Assembly: GCA_007922195.1 (NCBI GenBank)
Contig: ML682008.1
Span: 8,491,764-8,555,763, forward strand
Direction: 5' to 3'
Source: Podocnemis expansa
Lineage: Eukaryota > Chordata > Testudines > Podocnemididae
Length of the DNA stretch: 64,000 bases
Shown piece after piece: positions 34,977-44,110 of this stretch (position 1 is the first letter of the stretch; every line of letters begins with the position of its first letter). Position numbers and translations under genes: made by a program. Under the pieces are notes generated by a model that did no database searches, had not been told where the DNA came from, and worked only from the letters and a program-made list of their open reading frames with translations.

Positions 34977-35367
34977 TCTCTCCTGTTTTCCTTTCTCTTT
35001 CTTGCTTTCCTTTCTTTTTCTTCCCTCCTTCCTTTTTTTTCTTTCTCTTCCTTCCATCTTTTTTCTTCTCTTCCTTCCTTTCTTGTTTCTTTCTTCTTTC
35101 CTTTTTTCTCTTTTCTTTCCTTCTCTCTTTGTTCTTTTTCCTCTTTCTTTTTCACTCTCTTTCTTCCCTCCCTCTTTCTCTACCTTCCTTTCTTCTTTCT
35201 CTTCTCACGTCCCTTCATTCGTGTTTTCTTTGTCTCTTCCTTCCTTTCTTCTTTTTCTCTTTTCCTTCTTTCTCTCTTCTCTTTTTTCCTCTCCCTTCCT
35301 CCCCTCTTTCTCTCTCTTCCTTCCTTTTTCTTTTTCTCATCCTCCTTTCTTTCCTTCTCTCCATTTT
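34977..35367. repeat. About 390-bp polypyrimidine (CTTT/TTCC)n tract
   Basis: The + strand is almost all C and T, made of irregular CTTT, TTCC, CTTTT and TCTC units with only a handful of purines. Poly-Phe/Ser/Leu frames on + and Lys/Glu/Arg frames on - are purely compositional. Long homopurine-homopyrimidine mirror-rich tracts can form triplex (H-DNA) structure and are length-unstable. Confidence 0.95.
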
Positions 35368-35384
35368 TAAACAAAAACTTAAAA

Positions 35385-35580
35385 AATTAATTTAATTAAA
35401 ACTTTCTGAAAATTAAATTTTAATCAAAATTCATACAAATTAAATTAATTAAGACCAATTAGTTAATTCTGTTTACAATAAACACATTTTAAAACATAAT
35501 CATTCTAACAAACACATTTTACTACATGGGCCTATTTTAATTTTTAATAAACACATTTAAAACATAGGTCTATGCTGTAC
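35385..35580. repeat. AT-rich segment with three imperfect copies of AATAAACACATTTTAAAACATA
   Basis: The units lie at about 35476-35500, 35508-35528 and 35547-35570 and share the core AAACACATTT. The preceding 90 bases are AT-rich with repeated AATTAA. The segment sits between the polypyrimidine tract and a PLE. Its origin is unknown. Confidence 0.5.
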
Positions 35581-35630
35581 AGAAGAAGCTAGGAGTCCTG
35601 TGGCACTTAAAGACTAACAGATTTATTTAT

Positions 35631-35666
35631 CGCATGAGTGTTCATGGGAGAAACTTCGTCAGATGC
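35631..35666 (-). ncRNA. Hammerhead-like motif, decayed
   Basis: On the minus strand: GCAT, CTGACGA, then a damaged stem II (AGTTTCTCCCAT) and GAACACTC instead of GAAAGCTC, then ATGC. The core box is present but the stem and the GAAA-GCTC junction are mutated. Confidence 0.4.
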
Positions 35667-35929
35667 TTTGAAGATGGGAGAACTAACAGAATGGGACAAA
35701 AATAAATGCAAGGGAGTGTAAGACTTGGGATCAGGTCATACACTAACAGCAAATCAGAGCACTTGTTAAGATTCAAACACTGGGAAACAGCACGTAGAGG
35801 AGGGTGAAGTCAAACTACCTGTTGTAATGGGAAAAGAAGCCATAGTTGCAATTTTATTCTGTTTTCACACAATCAAATCTGCATATCAATTCTAATTCAG
35901 CTGTTTCTCTTTGAAGTCTTCATGTCCCA

Positions 35930-36178
35930 TTGACAATCAAGCCAGCTACTCCATCAAGGGCTCATTCACCTGCCAATCTAATTTATGCTATCCTGTGCCA
36001 GAAATGCCCCCACACTTTATACATTGGACAAACAGGACAATCCCAGCACAAAAGACTAAAGGGCACAAAACTGATATCAGAAATCACAACACTCCTAAAA
36101 CCAGTAGCTGAGCACCTGCATCTTTCTAATCACTCTGTGGATGACTTGTTAAGTACTGTGCTCAAGAAAGTCAGATGA
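35930..36178 (+). pseudogene. GIY-YIG endonuclease fragment of PLE (inverted piece)
   Basis: The frame 35930-36178 encodes the zinc-motif-to-endonuclease junction and the YIGQTGQSQHKRLKGT region, then KPVAEHLHLSNHSVDDLL, matching residues of the intact copy at 1-910. The frame is shifted near 35975 relative to the start of homology, and the final catalytic Glu part is missing because it lies on the other, oppositely oriented piece. Confidence 0.8.
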
Positions 36179-36762
36179 TCCAGAGAGGTGGCTGTGTATC
36201 ACCTACTGTATATGTGCAGGGCTTACTTCTCTACCATGGTTCAGAGTCTGGTATACTATAGACTATGGATCCAGGCTTCCCTATCAGCCACTAAAGGAGG
36301 ACAAATGTGAAACCCTGTTCTTCAGCAAAGAACCTAAGTGACAGAAGGCTCTAAAGACACAAGACCTTCCCTTTATAGGATTCTTTGCATGTACACTGAA
36401 AGGGAGATGCAATGCTATGCTTGAAAGAACGCTGTTCTCAGAAGCTAAGGAAAACCAAAATTATATTAAGAAAAGCATTATATGCAGATGTTAAAGATTA
36501 ATGACCTGGATCCCTTCTCATCTCTGTCAAAAACTCTCCCAAGGCAGCTCTTAACATCTAATCAAATGTAAAGAGAATGAGGTGGGAGCTGATTTATTCA
36601 AGAATAGTATGTTTCTTTCCAGGCTATTTGTTTCCAGTGACTGTCCATTTATTTTAGGTTTGGAAGGATTAGATTTTTATCAGTAAATGTCAATTAACCA
36701 CGTACACACAAACTAATGAAGAAGTATTCCCATCAATAATTTAAATTTAGAGGTAAGAAAGT

Positions 36763-36791
36763 AAATAATAATAATAATAATTAATAATAAA
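36763..36791. repeat. (AAT)n microsatellite
   Basis: Interrupted AAT units. Confidence 0.9.
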
Positions 36792-37028
36792 TGCTGCTTC
36801 AGAATGTATAAGAATTTGATTTAAGAATACCTACTTTAGGGATTTTGACATGAAATGTAGACCCTTCCCTGTAATTTTATAGAAGTGTGAAAATTTATGT
36901 CAATAAAAATTTTAAAAATTCTTAAAAGAAATTTTGATATTATATGGCAAAGTTATAAAAAAAAAAGTTAAATTCTGCCAACCCTAAATTTATTTTTAAT
37001 GTGCTTCAATAGTACATGGAGAATCTTT

Positions 37029-37050
37029 AAAAAAAAAAAAAAAAAAAAAA
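37029..37050. repeat. A22 homopolymer
   Basis: Twenty-two consecutive adenines, not visibly attached to a recognised retroelement. Confidence 0.95.
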
Positions 37051-37464
37051 CTAAGTAAAGAAAATGTGTTTTTCATCTATCAATATTAGTGATATCATAG
37101 CATAATTTTCATAAGTCTTTTTTGAGCCACTGCTAGTTTTAAAAACTCAACAGGTGATCTCTCAGTGATCTGCTGGATTGTTCTGAATACTTTCTATCCA
37201 TCTTCTCACTGGACATTTCCTGCTACAATGACCCCATGACATTCCTACTATAATAATTTTCTTGAGGTTATTTCCATCTCAACAGCTGATGTAATCAAAT
37301 TACACAGATTTCTACCTGTTGATTTCTGAGAGCATGGTCTGTCTTTCTCCAGTATTTCTAAACATAAGAATGTATCTTCTTTTCTGCCCAGGAGATACAC
37401 AAGAATATTCATCAGAACCATATGTCAAAGGCTTTAATTTTCATGTTGACAACAGCATTAACTT

Positions 37465-37834
37465 TTTACGTTAAATCCTATTAAGGAAAATAGGAAGAAG
37501 TGTAAACTCTGGTAAGTGAAGTGTAAAAATATAATTAGGAGAGCCAAAAATGAAGAACAGTTAGTCAATCAGTCAAAAAGTAACAGTGTAGAGAAAAATA
37601 ATAAAATAATAATAATAAAGTACATCAGAAGCAGGAAGCCTGCTAAACAATCAGTGTGTCCACTAGAGGATCGAGATACTAAAGGAACATTCAAGGAAGA
37701 TAAGGCTATGGAAGAGGAAAAAAAATGATTTTTTTTTCTTCTATAGCCTTATCTTCCTTGAATGTTCCTTTAGTATCTCGATCCTCTAATGGACACACTG
37801 ATTGTTTAGCAGGCTCCCTGCTTCTGATGTACTT
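37465..37834 (+). mobile_element. CR1 LINE fragment folded back into a long hairpin
   Basis: The left half encodes a piece of CR1 ORF2 between endonuclease and reverse transcriptase (37516-37728: KCKNIIRRAKNE, then YIRSRKPAKQSV-like residues, comparable to the CR1 KYIRSRRPA segment). From 37729 the same sequence returns in inverted orientation. Left arm 37618-37725 and right arm 37729-37834 match with about three substitutions and a 2-bp gap, separated by only three bases (TGA) between A8 and T9 runs. Confidence 0.75.
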
Positions 37835-38029
37835 AATGATTTTTTTTTCCCATCATTCTTCTTCAGGCCAACTTCTTTGTCTGGAAATGTATGATCCCAG
37901 AAAACTGAATTAATTTAGTTTGACTTTCAGTCATGATTTTGCTTCCACTCTATTTTTGTTAATCATGTTAATGTGAAGACATTTCATTTTTGCCTTGTTC
38001 AGGGATAGTCATATTCTTCACTAATTTCT

Positions 38030-38345
38030 TTTTACAGATCCTAATGTTCATTGCATTACATCTCTAGATTTAGCAAAGAGTGTCATATCATCAGCATATC
38101 ACAGGCTTGTTAAGAGGTGCCCACCAAAGGAAATCCCACCATCTTCAATCTTTTCAAAACTTTCTAGGAACATGTTGAAAAGGCTTAGGGACAGAACACA
38201 CAGAATACTCACAGCTTGCCCAATGGAAAGCAAGTTGCTGTCACCTGCTGTTTTTCGTATCATGGTCTGTTGTTGATGGTAGAGACTTGTAATAAGGTCA
38301 GCAAAGTGATTTGGTTTCCCTATGTTTGCCAGTGTTTCCTAAAGA
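38030..38345 (-). pseudogene. Non-CR1 LINE reverse transcriptase fragment with YADD motif
   Basis: Reading the minus strand from about 38339, one frame runs through ETLANIGKPNHFADLITSLY, then GQAVSILCVLSLSLFNMFLE, the counterpart of the motif B segment RQGCxLSPxLFNxxLE, then GGISFGGHLLTSL, one TGA, and YADDMTLFAKS. YADD is the catalytic motif and lies at about 38088-38099. The spacing and the LRYADDxTLxA-like ending fit RTE-type and related LINEs better than CR1, which uses FADD. The TGA is one transition from CGA (Arg). Stops bound the fragment on both sides. Confidence 0.6.
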
Positions 38346-40234
38346 ACGCTACCCCACCTCAAAGTGAAACCACCTTCAAGAAAAGTGACCTGTAAAAAAA
38401 ACTCCATGCATATGTTAAATATATCTGAGGTAGGAACGTATTTGTTGTCATTATCATACCAATGGACCAACTAGTCTAATAAGACTGACTGAGAGTGGCC
38501 AATATGAGATGCTTCAGTTTCCTGCTTAAAAAGTAATAATGGAACTTACAAGTTGCAAATCAAACATATATATTCCAGTTGGAAATTATTTGCTGCAGTA
38601 CTATCCACTAGAGCCAAACAAAATGTCCATGCTATAGATAATTCCAACATTTTGAACTTTTTTTTCATTCTGAATTAGAATGAAACATTTTTACTTCTTT
38701 TTCAAAATAGAAATTCTGGGGAAAATATCAAATAGGAAACATAAGAACAAGTTTGGATAAAATTGAAATATTATACTAGAACATAAAATATTAAGTATAT
38801 ATATAACAATTTAATATAAGTTGTATTATGAAGGAAATAACAGAAGTCAAAATGAGAAAGTCAAAACAATTCATTTTTACACATTTTCATTTGAACGACT
38901 ATCAGTATTGACTGGCTCACATGAAGTATTTTGATTTTGACAAAACTGCACTTTCTGTCAAAAATTTTCCCACCGCTTCTAATATCCAGATATTTTTACA
39001 GTGCACAAAATATGCTGACAGTCCACCACAATATTAAACTGATTTCCTCATCCACAGGATGTATTAGACATACAAATTGGGAATAAGCACAGCATTTCAT
39101 TTTGCTGTGGGTACTGCTGGTTATGGTGCTAACTACTGAAAAACAGCAGAGTGTCATGAGACATAGAGATAGTTATATAGGAATGCTTACTTTTCTAGCG
39201 AAAGTAAATTAGGAATTCACTTTTTCTGGATGCAGACTGTGATCAGAAGATAAGTTAATCTTCAGACAGCTTTTCTTTTTTTCGTTATAGAAAATATTAC
39301 ATGTACAGCATGAATCACTATTTTTACTTAGAATCCTACCATCATCCATTTGTAAAACAAATCACCATTCACATCCTGGAACTATAAAGATTTGGGAGTT
39401 GTAATATCTTGAATTAAAGTTTACTTACCCTTGTTGTCTAATAATAATTTCCCAAGATCTCTGAAAAATAGAATTACTGACAGTCTGCTCCACTTTTTTC
39501 TTTGAAGGAGCTGAAGACTGTTACTCATATTGTTTGCCCTATTTCCTTTTATATAGATGAATCTTGAAGACAGACAATGATTACTTTTTTCGATATGTGG
39601 GACAAACTTGCCATGCATTTCAGATTTGTTTAAAGGAATATTATGTAGTTATTAAAACAGAACAAAAGGATAAATCTGCATGCTGGTGTGCAAGACATGA
39701 GCTACCTTGCTTATAAACAGAAGGGTTTATTATTTTTTTTCTAAATATATAGTACAAGCAAAGGATGCAATGCAAAACATTGGGGTTCTGATTCATAGCA
39801 AAGCTATCAATATGGAAGCAGCCAAACTGAAATTGGTACCTAATTTTATATGAGAACTTGACCTTGTGAATAAACAATAGATAGCATCTGTCTATTACAT
39901 CATCACTTTGTAATTAGATTATTACAGCTGCATGCATGTTCTTTGGTTTGAGATAATTGGAGTATGTGTTGTGGTTTTAATTGGATTATGTATCCTGCTG
40001 AGTTCACTGACAGATTTAAGCTTGTATTGTTCTGTTGATGTAGGAGATACTTCCTGCAAAAGAACAGATAAGCACTGTTATATTTCAAATTTATCTGATT
40101 GCAATTGATGACCAATGTCTAAATTATAATGGGGAGAGAAAGCCTATCCGCAGAGTGACCAATAGCTCTTGCTTTCTCCTCCCTTAACATGTTGCTTTAG
40201 AACTTTTTGTTTGAGAATGTACTATGTGATCTAA
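38346..40234. other. AT-rich unique sequence; no gene recognised
   Basis: No repeat recognised. 39880-40120 has many ATTA/TAAT cores, even composition and no repeat character, so it is a weak conserved-noncoding candidate. Confidence 0.4.
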
Positions 40235-40415
40235 GTTTTAGGGCATGGTTTTGGGTATCAGGAAACACAGATTCTTTTCTTTGTTCTGCAGCTGTCTTAC
40301 TATCTAACACTGGGCAAGTCATTTCACTTTGCTGGACCTCAATATTTTTCCCTATCTGCAAGACAGAATAATAATAGTTAACCCATCTTTGCAAAACCCT
40401 TTGAATGTTATGAAT
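40235..40415 (+). repeat. MIR/L2-like SINE remnant
   Basis: CACTGGGCAAGTCATTTCACTTTGCTGGACCTCAATATTTTTCCCTATCTGCAAGACAGAATAATAATAG (40309-40378) follows the pattern of the MIR-family box (GGGCAAGTCACTTAACCTCTCTGTGCCTCAGTTTCCCCATCTGTAAAATGGGGATAATAATA). Confidence 0.7.
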
Positions 40416-40954
40416 GAAATATGCTAAAGAAACATGCTTGTTGTTATTGGGTTGTGTTTATGCAACATATATAACATACAATTTGTACAAACACAGATTA
40501 GGGTAGACTTTGGTTTGGAAGGTTGTGTCCGTATATGTGTATGTCTGATGGGATGTATTAATCCCTCACTGGACAGGAGGGTGTTATAAGGAGCAACTCC
40601 GAGCTCTGGAGTCTCCGCTCCTCCCCCTGTAGCAAGCATGCTCAGGTTATAGACAGAGTTTAAAGGGCAGGCAGACAGCTCAGTCAGAACTGACAGGCCA
40701 AGCAGAAGGACATGCTCTGGTGCTCCAGGCCTGATCCACATCCAGCCAGGGAACTGGAAGCAGGTGTGGGAACCACAACCCTTGGAGACTAGGACTAGGG
40801 CATGATTCCTGAAGGCAGCACTTTCCAGGACCAGATGATAGCTGAGTGGATTACAGAGGGAGGTGAGAAGTAAATCGGGCAAGCTGATTGAGGCTGACAA
40901 GATTATTACAACAAGGAGTTGTGTGGCACTTTAAGACTAACAGATTTATTTTTT

Positions 40955-40995
40955 GCATGAGCTTTCATGGGAGAAGATCCCACTTCCTCAGATGC
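40955..40995 (-). ncRNA. Hammerhead-like motif (core intact)
   Basis: On the minus strand: GCAT, CTGAGGA, A, GTGGG, 7-nt loop, CCCAT, GAAA, GCTC, ATGC. Stem II closes with one G-U pair; every core base fits. Confidence 0.55.
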
Positions 40996-41076
40996 TTCCT
41001 CCCACTTCCTGATCCTATGTTTTACACCCCCTTGCGTTTAGTTTCATTCCTTTCTGTAAGTTCACCCATCTTTGAA

Positions 41077-41117
41077 GCATCTGAGGAAGTGGGATCTTGT
41101 CTTACAAAAGCTCATGC
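41077..41117 (+). ncRNA. Hammerhead-like motif, decayed
   Basis: GCAT, CTGAGGA and GCTCATGC are kept, but stem II reads GTGGG against CTTAC and GAAA has become AAAA, so the essential G12 is lost. Confidence 0.45.
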
Positions 41118-41510
41118 ACAAAATAAATCTGTTAGTCTTAAAGTGCCACACAACTCCTTGTTTTTTTTACTGGACTAGACTAACAGGGCTATCCTTTTGA
41201 AATTGACAAGATTATTACGACCTCACAGGGCCCTGGGTTAGAACCTTGTAGAGTGGAGGGGCACATGTTCCTCTATCCCACCCATAACTGCACCCCAGAG
41301 TTGGAGCTGTTGCTTACGAATTGAATCTACTAGGAGGAGTTGCCACCAAGAACTACACATTAGAAAAAACTGTCACTTGTGAGGTGCACCTGCAAGGAAG
41401 GATTGCTCCCAAGAACTGTCCCCAGTAGCTAAAGCTGCCACTTGTGGACTGCACACACCTGACGGGGTGTCACCAGAAGAACTGTTTGGTGTCATGACCT
41501 TCTGGGGCCC

Positions 41511-42319
41511 TAAGGGATAGGCAAGAAACATAGCCTCCTTACTGCAACAGAACAGATTTGTTTGTCCTCCCCATATAATCATAAAAACAACTATCAGGAC
41601 TGTTTTGCATTCAATTTCAATTCCCAGTCGCATCCTAATATGAAGTAAAAATAAATAAAGGCAGGCATTTGTTCCTTGTCAAAAACTCTGTTCGACTCAG
41701 CTGAAAAACTAAGTGAAAGCCTATTCTAGGAATACTTTAATGGCAAGAGTAGGATTTTATATTAACTAAATTTGCTTTATAATAATAATATTTAATAACA
41801 ATGTCTTGTTTGAAGATATCAGCTCTTTGAATCACTACAGCCAAGTTCAAGAGATAGCTTAGGCTGTGTTTGATGTTCTGTTGTTGTCAACACTGAAAGC
41901 AATGAAGTGTGAGGGTAGTCTCTTTAGAGGAGAGTAGAAACTCCACATGTTTACATTACAACGTGTTAATCTGTTTCCACAGGGGAAAATGAAGAGTAAT
42001 TCATAGAGATGTTGGTATACAACCAGGATAATTAATTTCTTTACAGGCAAATAGCTCAGTTGATCTTTACGTGTTGGTGATCTCTCATACTAATAGCTTA
42101 TGTCCATTCTCTAGTAATGTAAGAGATACATTTTAGGGTTTCTTTTCTTTAGAGAGCTAGTAGCCATCCCTGTATGTAGGGTTGCCAGTAATTTTCTTTA
42201 TAAAAGTTTCTTGCAGTCTTTTCTTGGAATGGCTGATATATTGTCTGATTCCTTTGATAATTTTGGTATAAGGCCTGATCCATTGTCTAATGTTCTGCCA
42301 TGACAGAGGAGATCAACGA
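41511..42319. other. Unique AT-rich sequence; nothing recognised
   Basis: No coding or repeat signal seen. Confidence 0.4.
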
Positions 42320-42420
42320 GGTTATCTTTCGAGTTCCAAAGAGGTAGCCATGTTAGTCTAGTTCTACAAAACAAAAAAGGAGTCATATGGGACTTTTAAA
42401 GATTCACAAATTTATTTATC

Positions 42421-42459
42421 CCATGGGCTTTTGTGGGAGAAAATCCAAGTTCATTAGAA
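42421..42459 (-). ncRNA. Hammerhead-like motif, decayed
   Basis: On the minus strand the box reads CTAATGA (G5 to A) with stem CTTGG/CCCAC and AAAA for GAAA. Non-functional by sequence. Confidence 0.4.
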
Positions 42460-42478
42460 GTTTCAAAGAAGCTTCAAA

Positions 42479-42519
42479 GCATCTGACGAAGTGGGATTTT
42501 CTCCCATGAAAGCTCATGC
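42479..42519 (+). ncRNA. Hammerhead-like motif (core intact)
   Basis: GCAT (42479-42482), CTGACGA (42483-42489), A, GTGGG (42491-42495), ATTTTCT loop, CCCAT (42503-42507), GAAA (42508-42511), GCTC, ATGC (42516-42519). All core bases fit; stem II has one G-U pair. Confidence 0.55.
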
Positions 42520-42578
42520 GATAAATAAATTTGTTAGTCTTTAAAAGTGCCACAGGACTTGTTGTTTGGGTTGTCTTT

Positions 42579-43395
42579 GTGCTTCCTTCTGACTTTGAGT
42601 CTCCATTTGTCTGGGACTAGCTGGACTGCTTTGGTGGACTGCTTGTCTGTACAAGTCCCTCTCTGAGTACATCTGGTCAACAGTTTCCCTCTGTGGCTTT
42701 TTTTGGTTAATTAATATTAGGTTCTGGGGGGGGGTTGTTTTGTTTTGTTTTAATATTGAGCAAGTGTCTTTTGAGTGTGCTTGCTTAATCTATTGTTAGT
42801 AACAAAAAGGTTGTTGTGCCAGCTGTACGTAGAATGTCTAACTATAAGTTAAGCATTAAAGTAAAAGGTAATAGCTTAAAATTGTTTTTAGAAACCCTAA
42901 TACTTCATCTTATGCTGTTTTATCCTTAGTAGTCTTTTTTTCCTTTTTTTGTTTTGTTTTGTTTTGTTAGGTTAAGCATAAGAAAACCCTTTTGGTTCAT
43001 TCAATTTTCTGCTGTCTGTTTTCCAGAAAGTACAGCATGATATTGGTGGCTTCCCAACATAAGCAATGCAATAAATGAAACCTCCCGCAGTTTGCCTTAC
43101 AGAGAGAGCTAATTATTTCATACAAAGCTGTGATTTGTTGTTATGGTTTTTGGACAAAATTATATCTGAAATACAGAGAAACTGTGCACACAAAGTGATC
43201 ATACTGCTAAACTCTCTCACATCTCTCTAGTGATACACAACTCATGAATTTGATGCATTAAGAATAAGTTAACTATTGTATGCTCACCAGTAGTTAATAT
43301 TTTTTTGAATTACTCCATTGAGTTTGGGTACCATGGCCCCATCCATCGTTGCTGTAGTCAGTTGGAGCTTTACTACTGACTATAGTGGATGCTTT

Positions 43396-43427
<32 letters not shown>

Positions 43428-43914
43428 AGGGGAAGGAGACAGACTGATTTGTGTAGAAGAGACTATAAAATAAAATGGTTAAACATTTGAACGATAGGAG
43501 TTGCCAGGCTAGGTTTTGGGATCTAGTTATGTTGCAAAGAAACAGTGGAGAAGCATGTTTGCTATCCTTTAAATTTATGTACTGGCTGTAAAGATAGGGC
43601 CAGTTATTTCCTTTAATTAATGAGAGTACAGCTAAAAGTGATGGGCTTACTCTCCATAAGACAAAACTCTCTCTTAAATTTTAGGAATACATTTTATGGA
43701 TTATGGTTAGACAATGAAATAAGTCATGGGAGGTTGTAGAATGACTGCCACTGGATTCATGGAAGATGAAGGCCAAGTCCATGATCATGCATATTTAGGA
43801 ATCATCACATCCATCTAGATACAAATAAGTCTCATGTATACTGGGAGCAGTGTTACCTTAAACAGAACAAGCACAAGATTGTAGCCATAGGACTTAGTAC
43901 TGTATAGTGTGACA
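42579..43914. other. Unique sequence with a microsatellite
   Basis: It contains (GTT)10 at 43398-43427 and T/G-rich runs near 42730-42752 and 42937-42968. No coding signal. Confidence 0.5.
43398..43427. repeat. (GTT)10 microsatellite
   Basis: Ten perfect GTT units. Confidence 0.97.
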
Positions 43915-44110
43915 GTGACTGGATTGCTGGCTTTGGAGATCTGGATTCTCAGACTGGCTCTGGCAGCTGTCCACATTTTGTTTCTCTATTTATCAAATGA
44001 GGATAGCAATCTCTCCTTCGTCTCCCTCTCAAAGGTGGCGTGGAGTTTACATAATGACTGTAAAGGCTTTGAAAATGTAAAATGCAGTGCAGATGCTTTC
44101 TCTAATTTGA
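43915..44110 (+). repeat. MIR/L2-like SINE remnant
   Basis: TTTGTTTCTCTATTTATCAAATGAGGATAGCAATC (43977-44011) followed by GACTGTAAAGGCTTTGAAAATGTAAAATGCAGTGCAGATGC (44055-44095) matches the order seen in MIR-family copies (CCCATCTGTAAAATGGGGATAATAA, then a GTTGTAAAGCGCTTTGA box). Confidence 0.6.

Larger units (their letters stand above)
35583..36178 (-). mobile_element. Penelope-like element with internal inversion (twin-priming-like)
   Basis: 35583-35930 is, on the minus strand, the PLE 3' part: end of the GIY-YIG frame, 3' region, hammerhead-like motif and terminal tail. 35930-36178 is the upstream part of the same domain in the opposite orientation, reading on + from CYSIKGSFTC-like sequence through LYIGQTG to about the TVLKKV residues. 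Compared with the intact copy at 1-910, the two pieces meet at almost the same internal position (near base 560-575). So read on the minus strand the element is an inverted 5' piece followed by a normal 3' piece, as expected from twin-primed reverse transcription. Confidence 0.8.
36179..37460. other. AT-rich unique sequence with simple repeats
   Basis: It holds an (AAT)n run at 36763-36791 and a 22-A run at 37029-37050. No coding signal is recognised. Confidence 0.5.
40895..41218. mobile_element. Short PLE-derived unit with inverted tails and 15-bp target-site duplication
   Basis: Identical 15-mers TGACAAGATTATTAC flank 40910-41203. The insert begins with the reverse complement of the PLE 3' tail (40910-41005). 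It then turns to a forward copy of the PLE 3' UTR (from CCTGATCCTATGTTTTACAC) with its own tail, ending TAGACTAACAGGGCTATCCTTTTGAAA. It contains one hammerhead-like motif in each orientation. It has no protein-coding part, so it must have been mobilised in trans or be a severely truncated PLE. Confidence 0.85.
40540..41510 (+). mobile_element. LTR-retroelement-like block split by a PLE-derived unit
   Basis: GC-rich sequence on both sides of the 40910-41203 insertion, with TTTAAAGGGCAGGCAGAC (40659) as a possible core promoter. GGGCCCTGGGTTAGAACC and GTAGAGTGGAGGGG (41228-41262) recall the block at 7.4 kb. The 158-codon frame on the minus strand at 40424-40900 overlaps the block and has no recognised domain. 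Assignment to an LTR element is inferred from composition and similarity only. Confidence 0.4.
42320..42578. mobile_element. Short PLE-derived inverted pair with 10-bp duplication
   Basis: GGTTATCTTT (42320-42329) and GGTTGTCTTT (42569-42578) flank the unit. The left half is a reverse-complement PLE tail, starting with the terminal sequence AGGTAGCCATGTTAGTCTAG. The right half is a forward tail ending CCACAGGACTTGTTG. It mirrors the unit at 40.9 kb: there the terminal sequence lies at the right end, here at the left. Confidence 0.75.

Noticed and set aside
34701..35395. Open frames of 229, 209 and 105 codons around the polypyrimidine tract
   Set aside because: The residues are Phe/Ser/Leu or Lys/Glu/Arg runs dictated by CTTT/TTCC composition; every frame is open there.
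40424..40900. 158-codon frame, - strand
   Set aside because: Lies across an LTR-like block; no recognisable domain, and the composition explains the openness.
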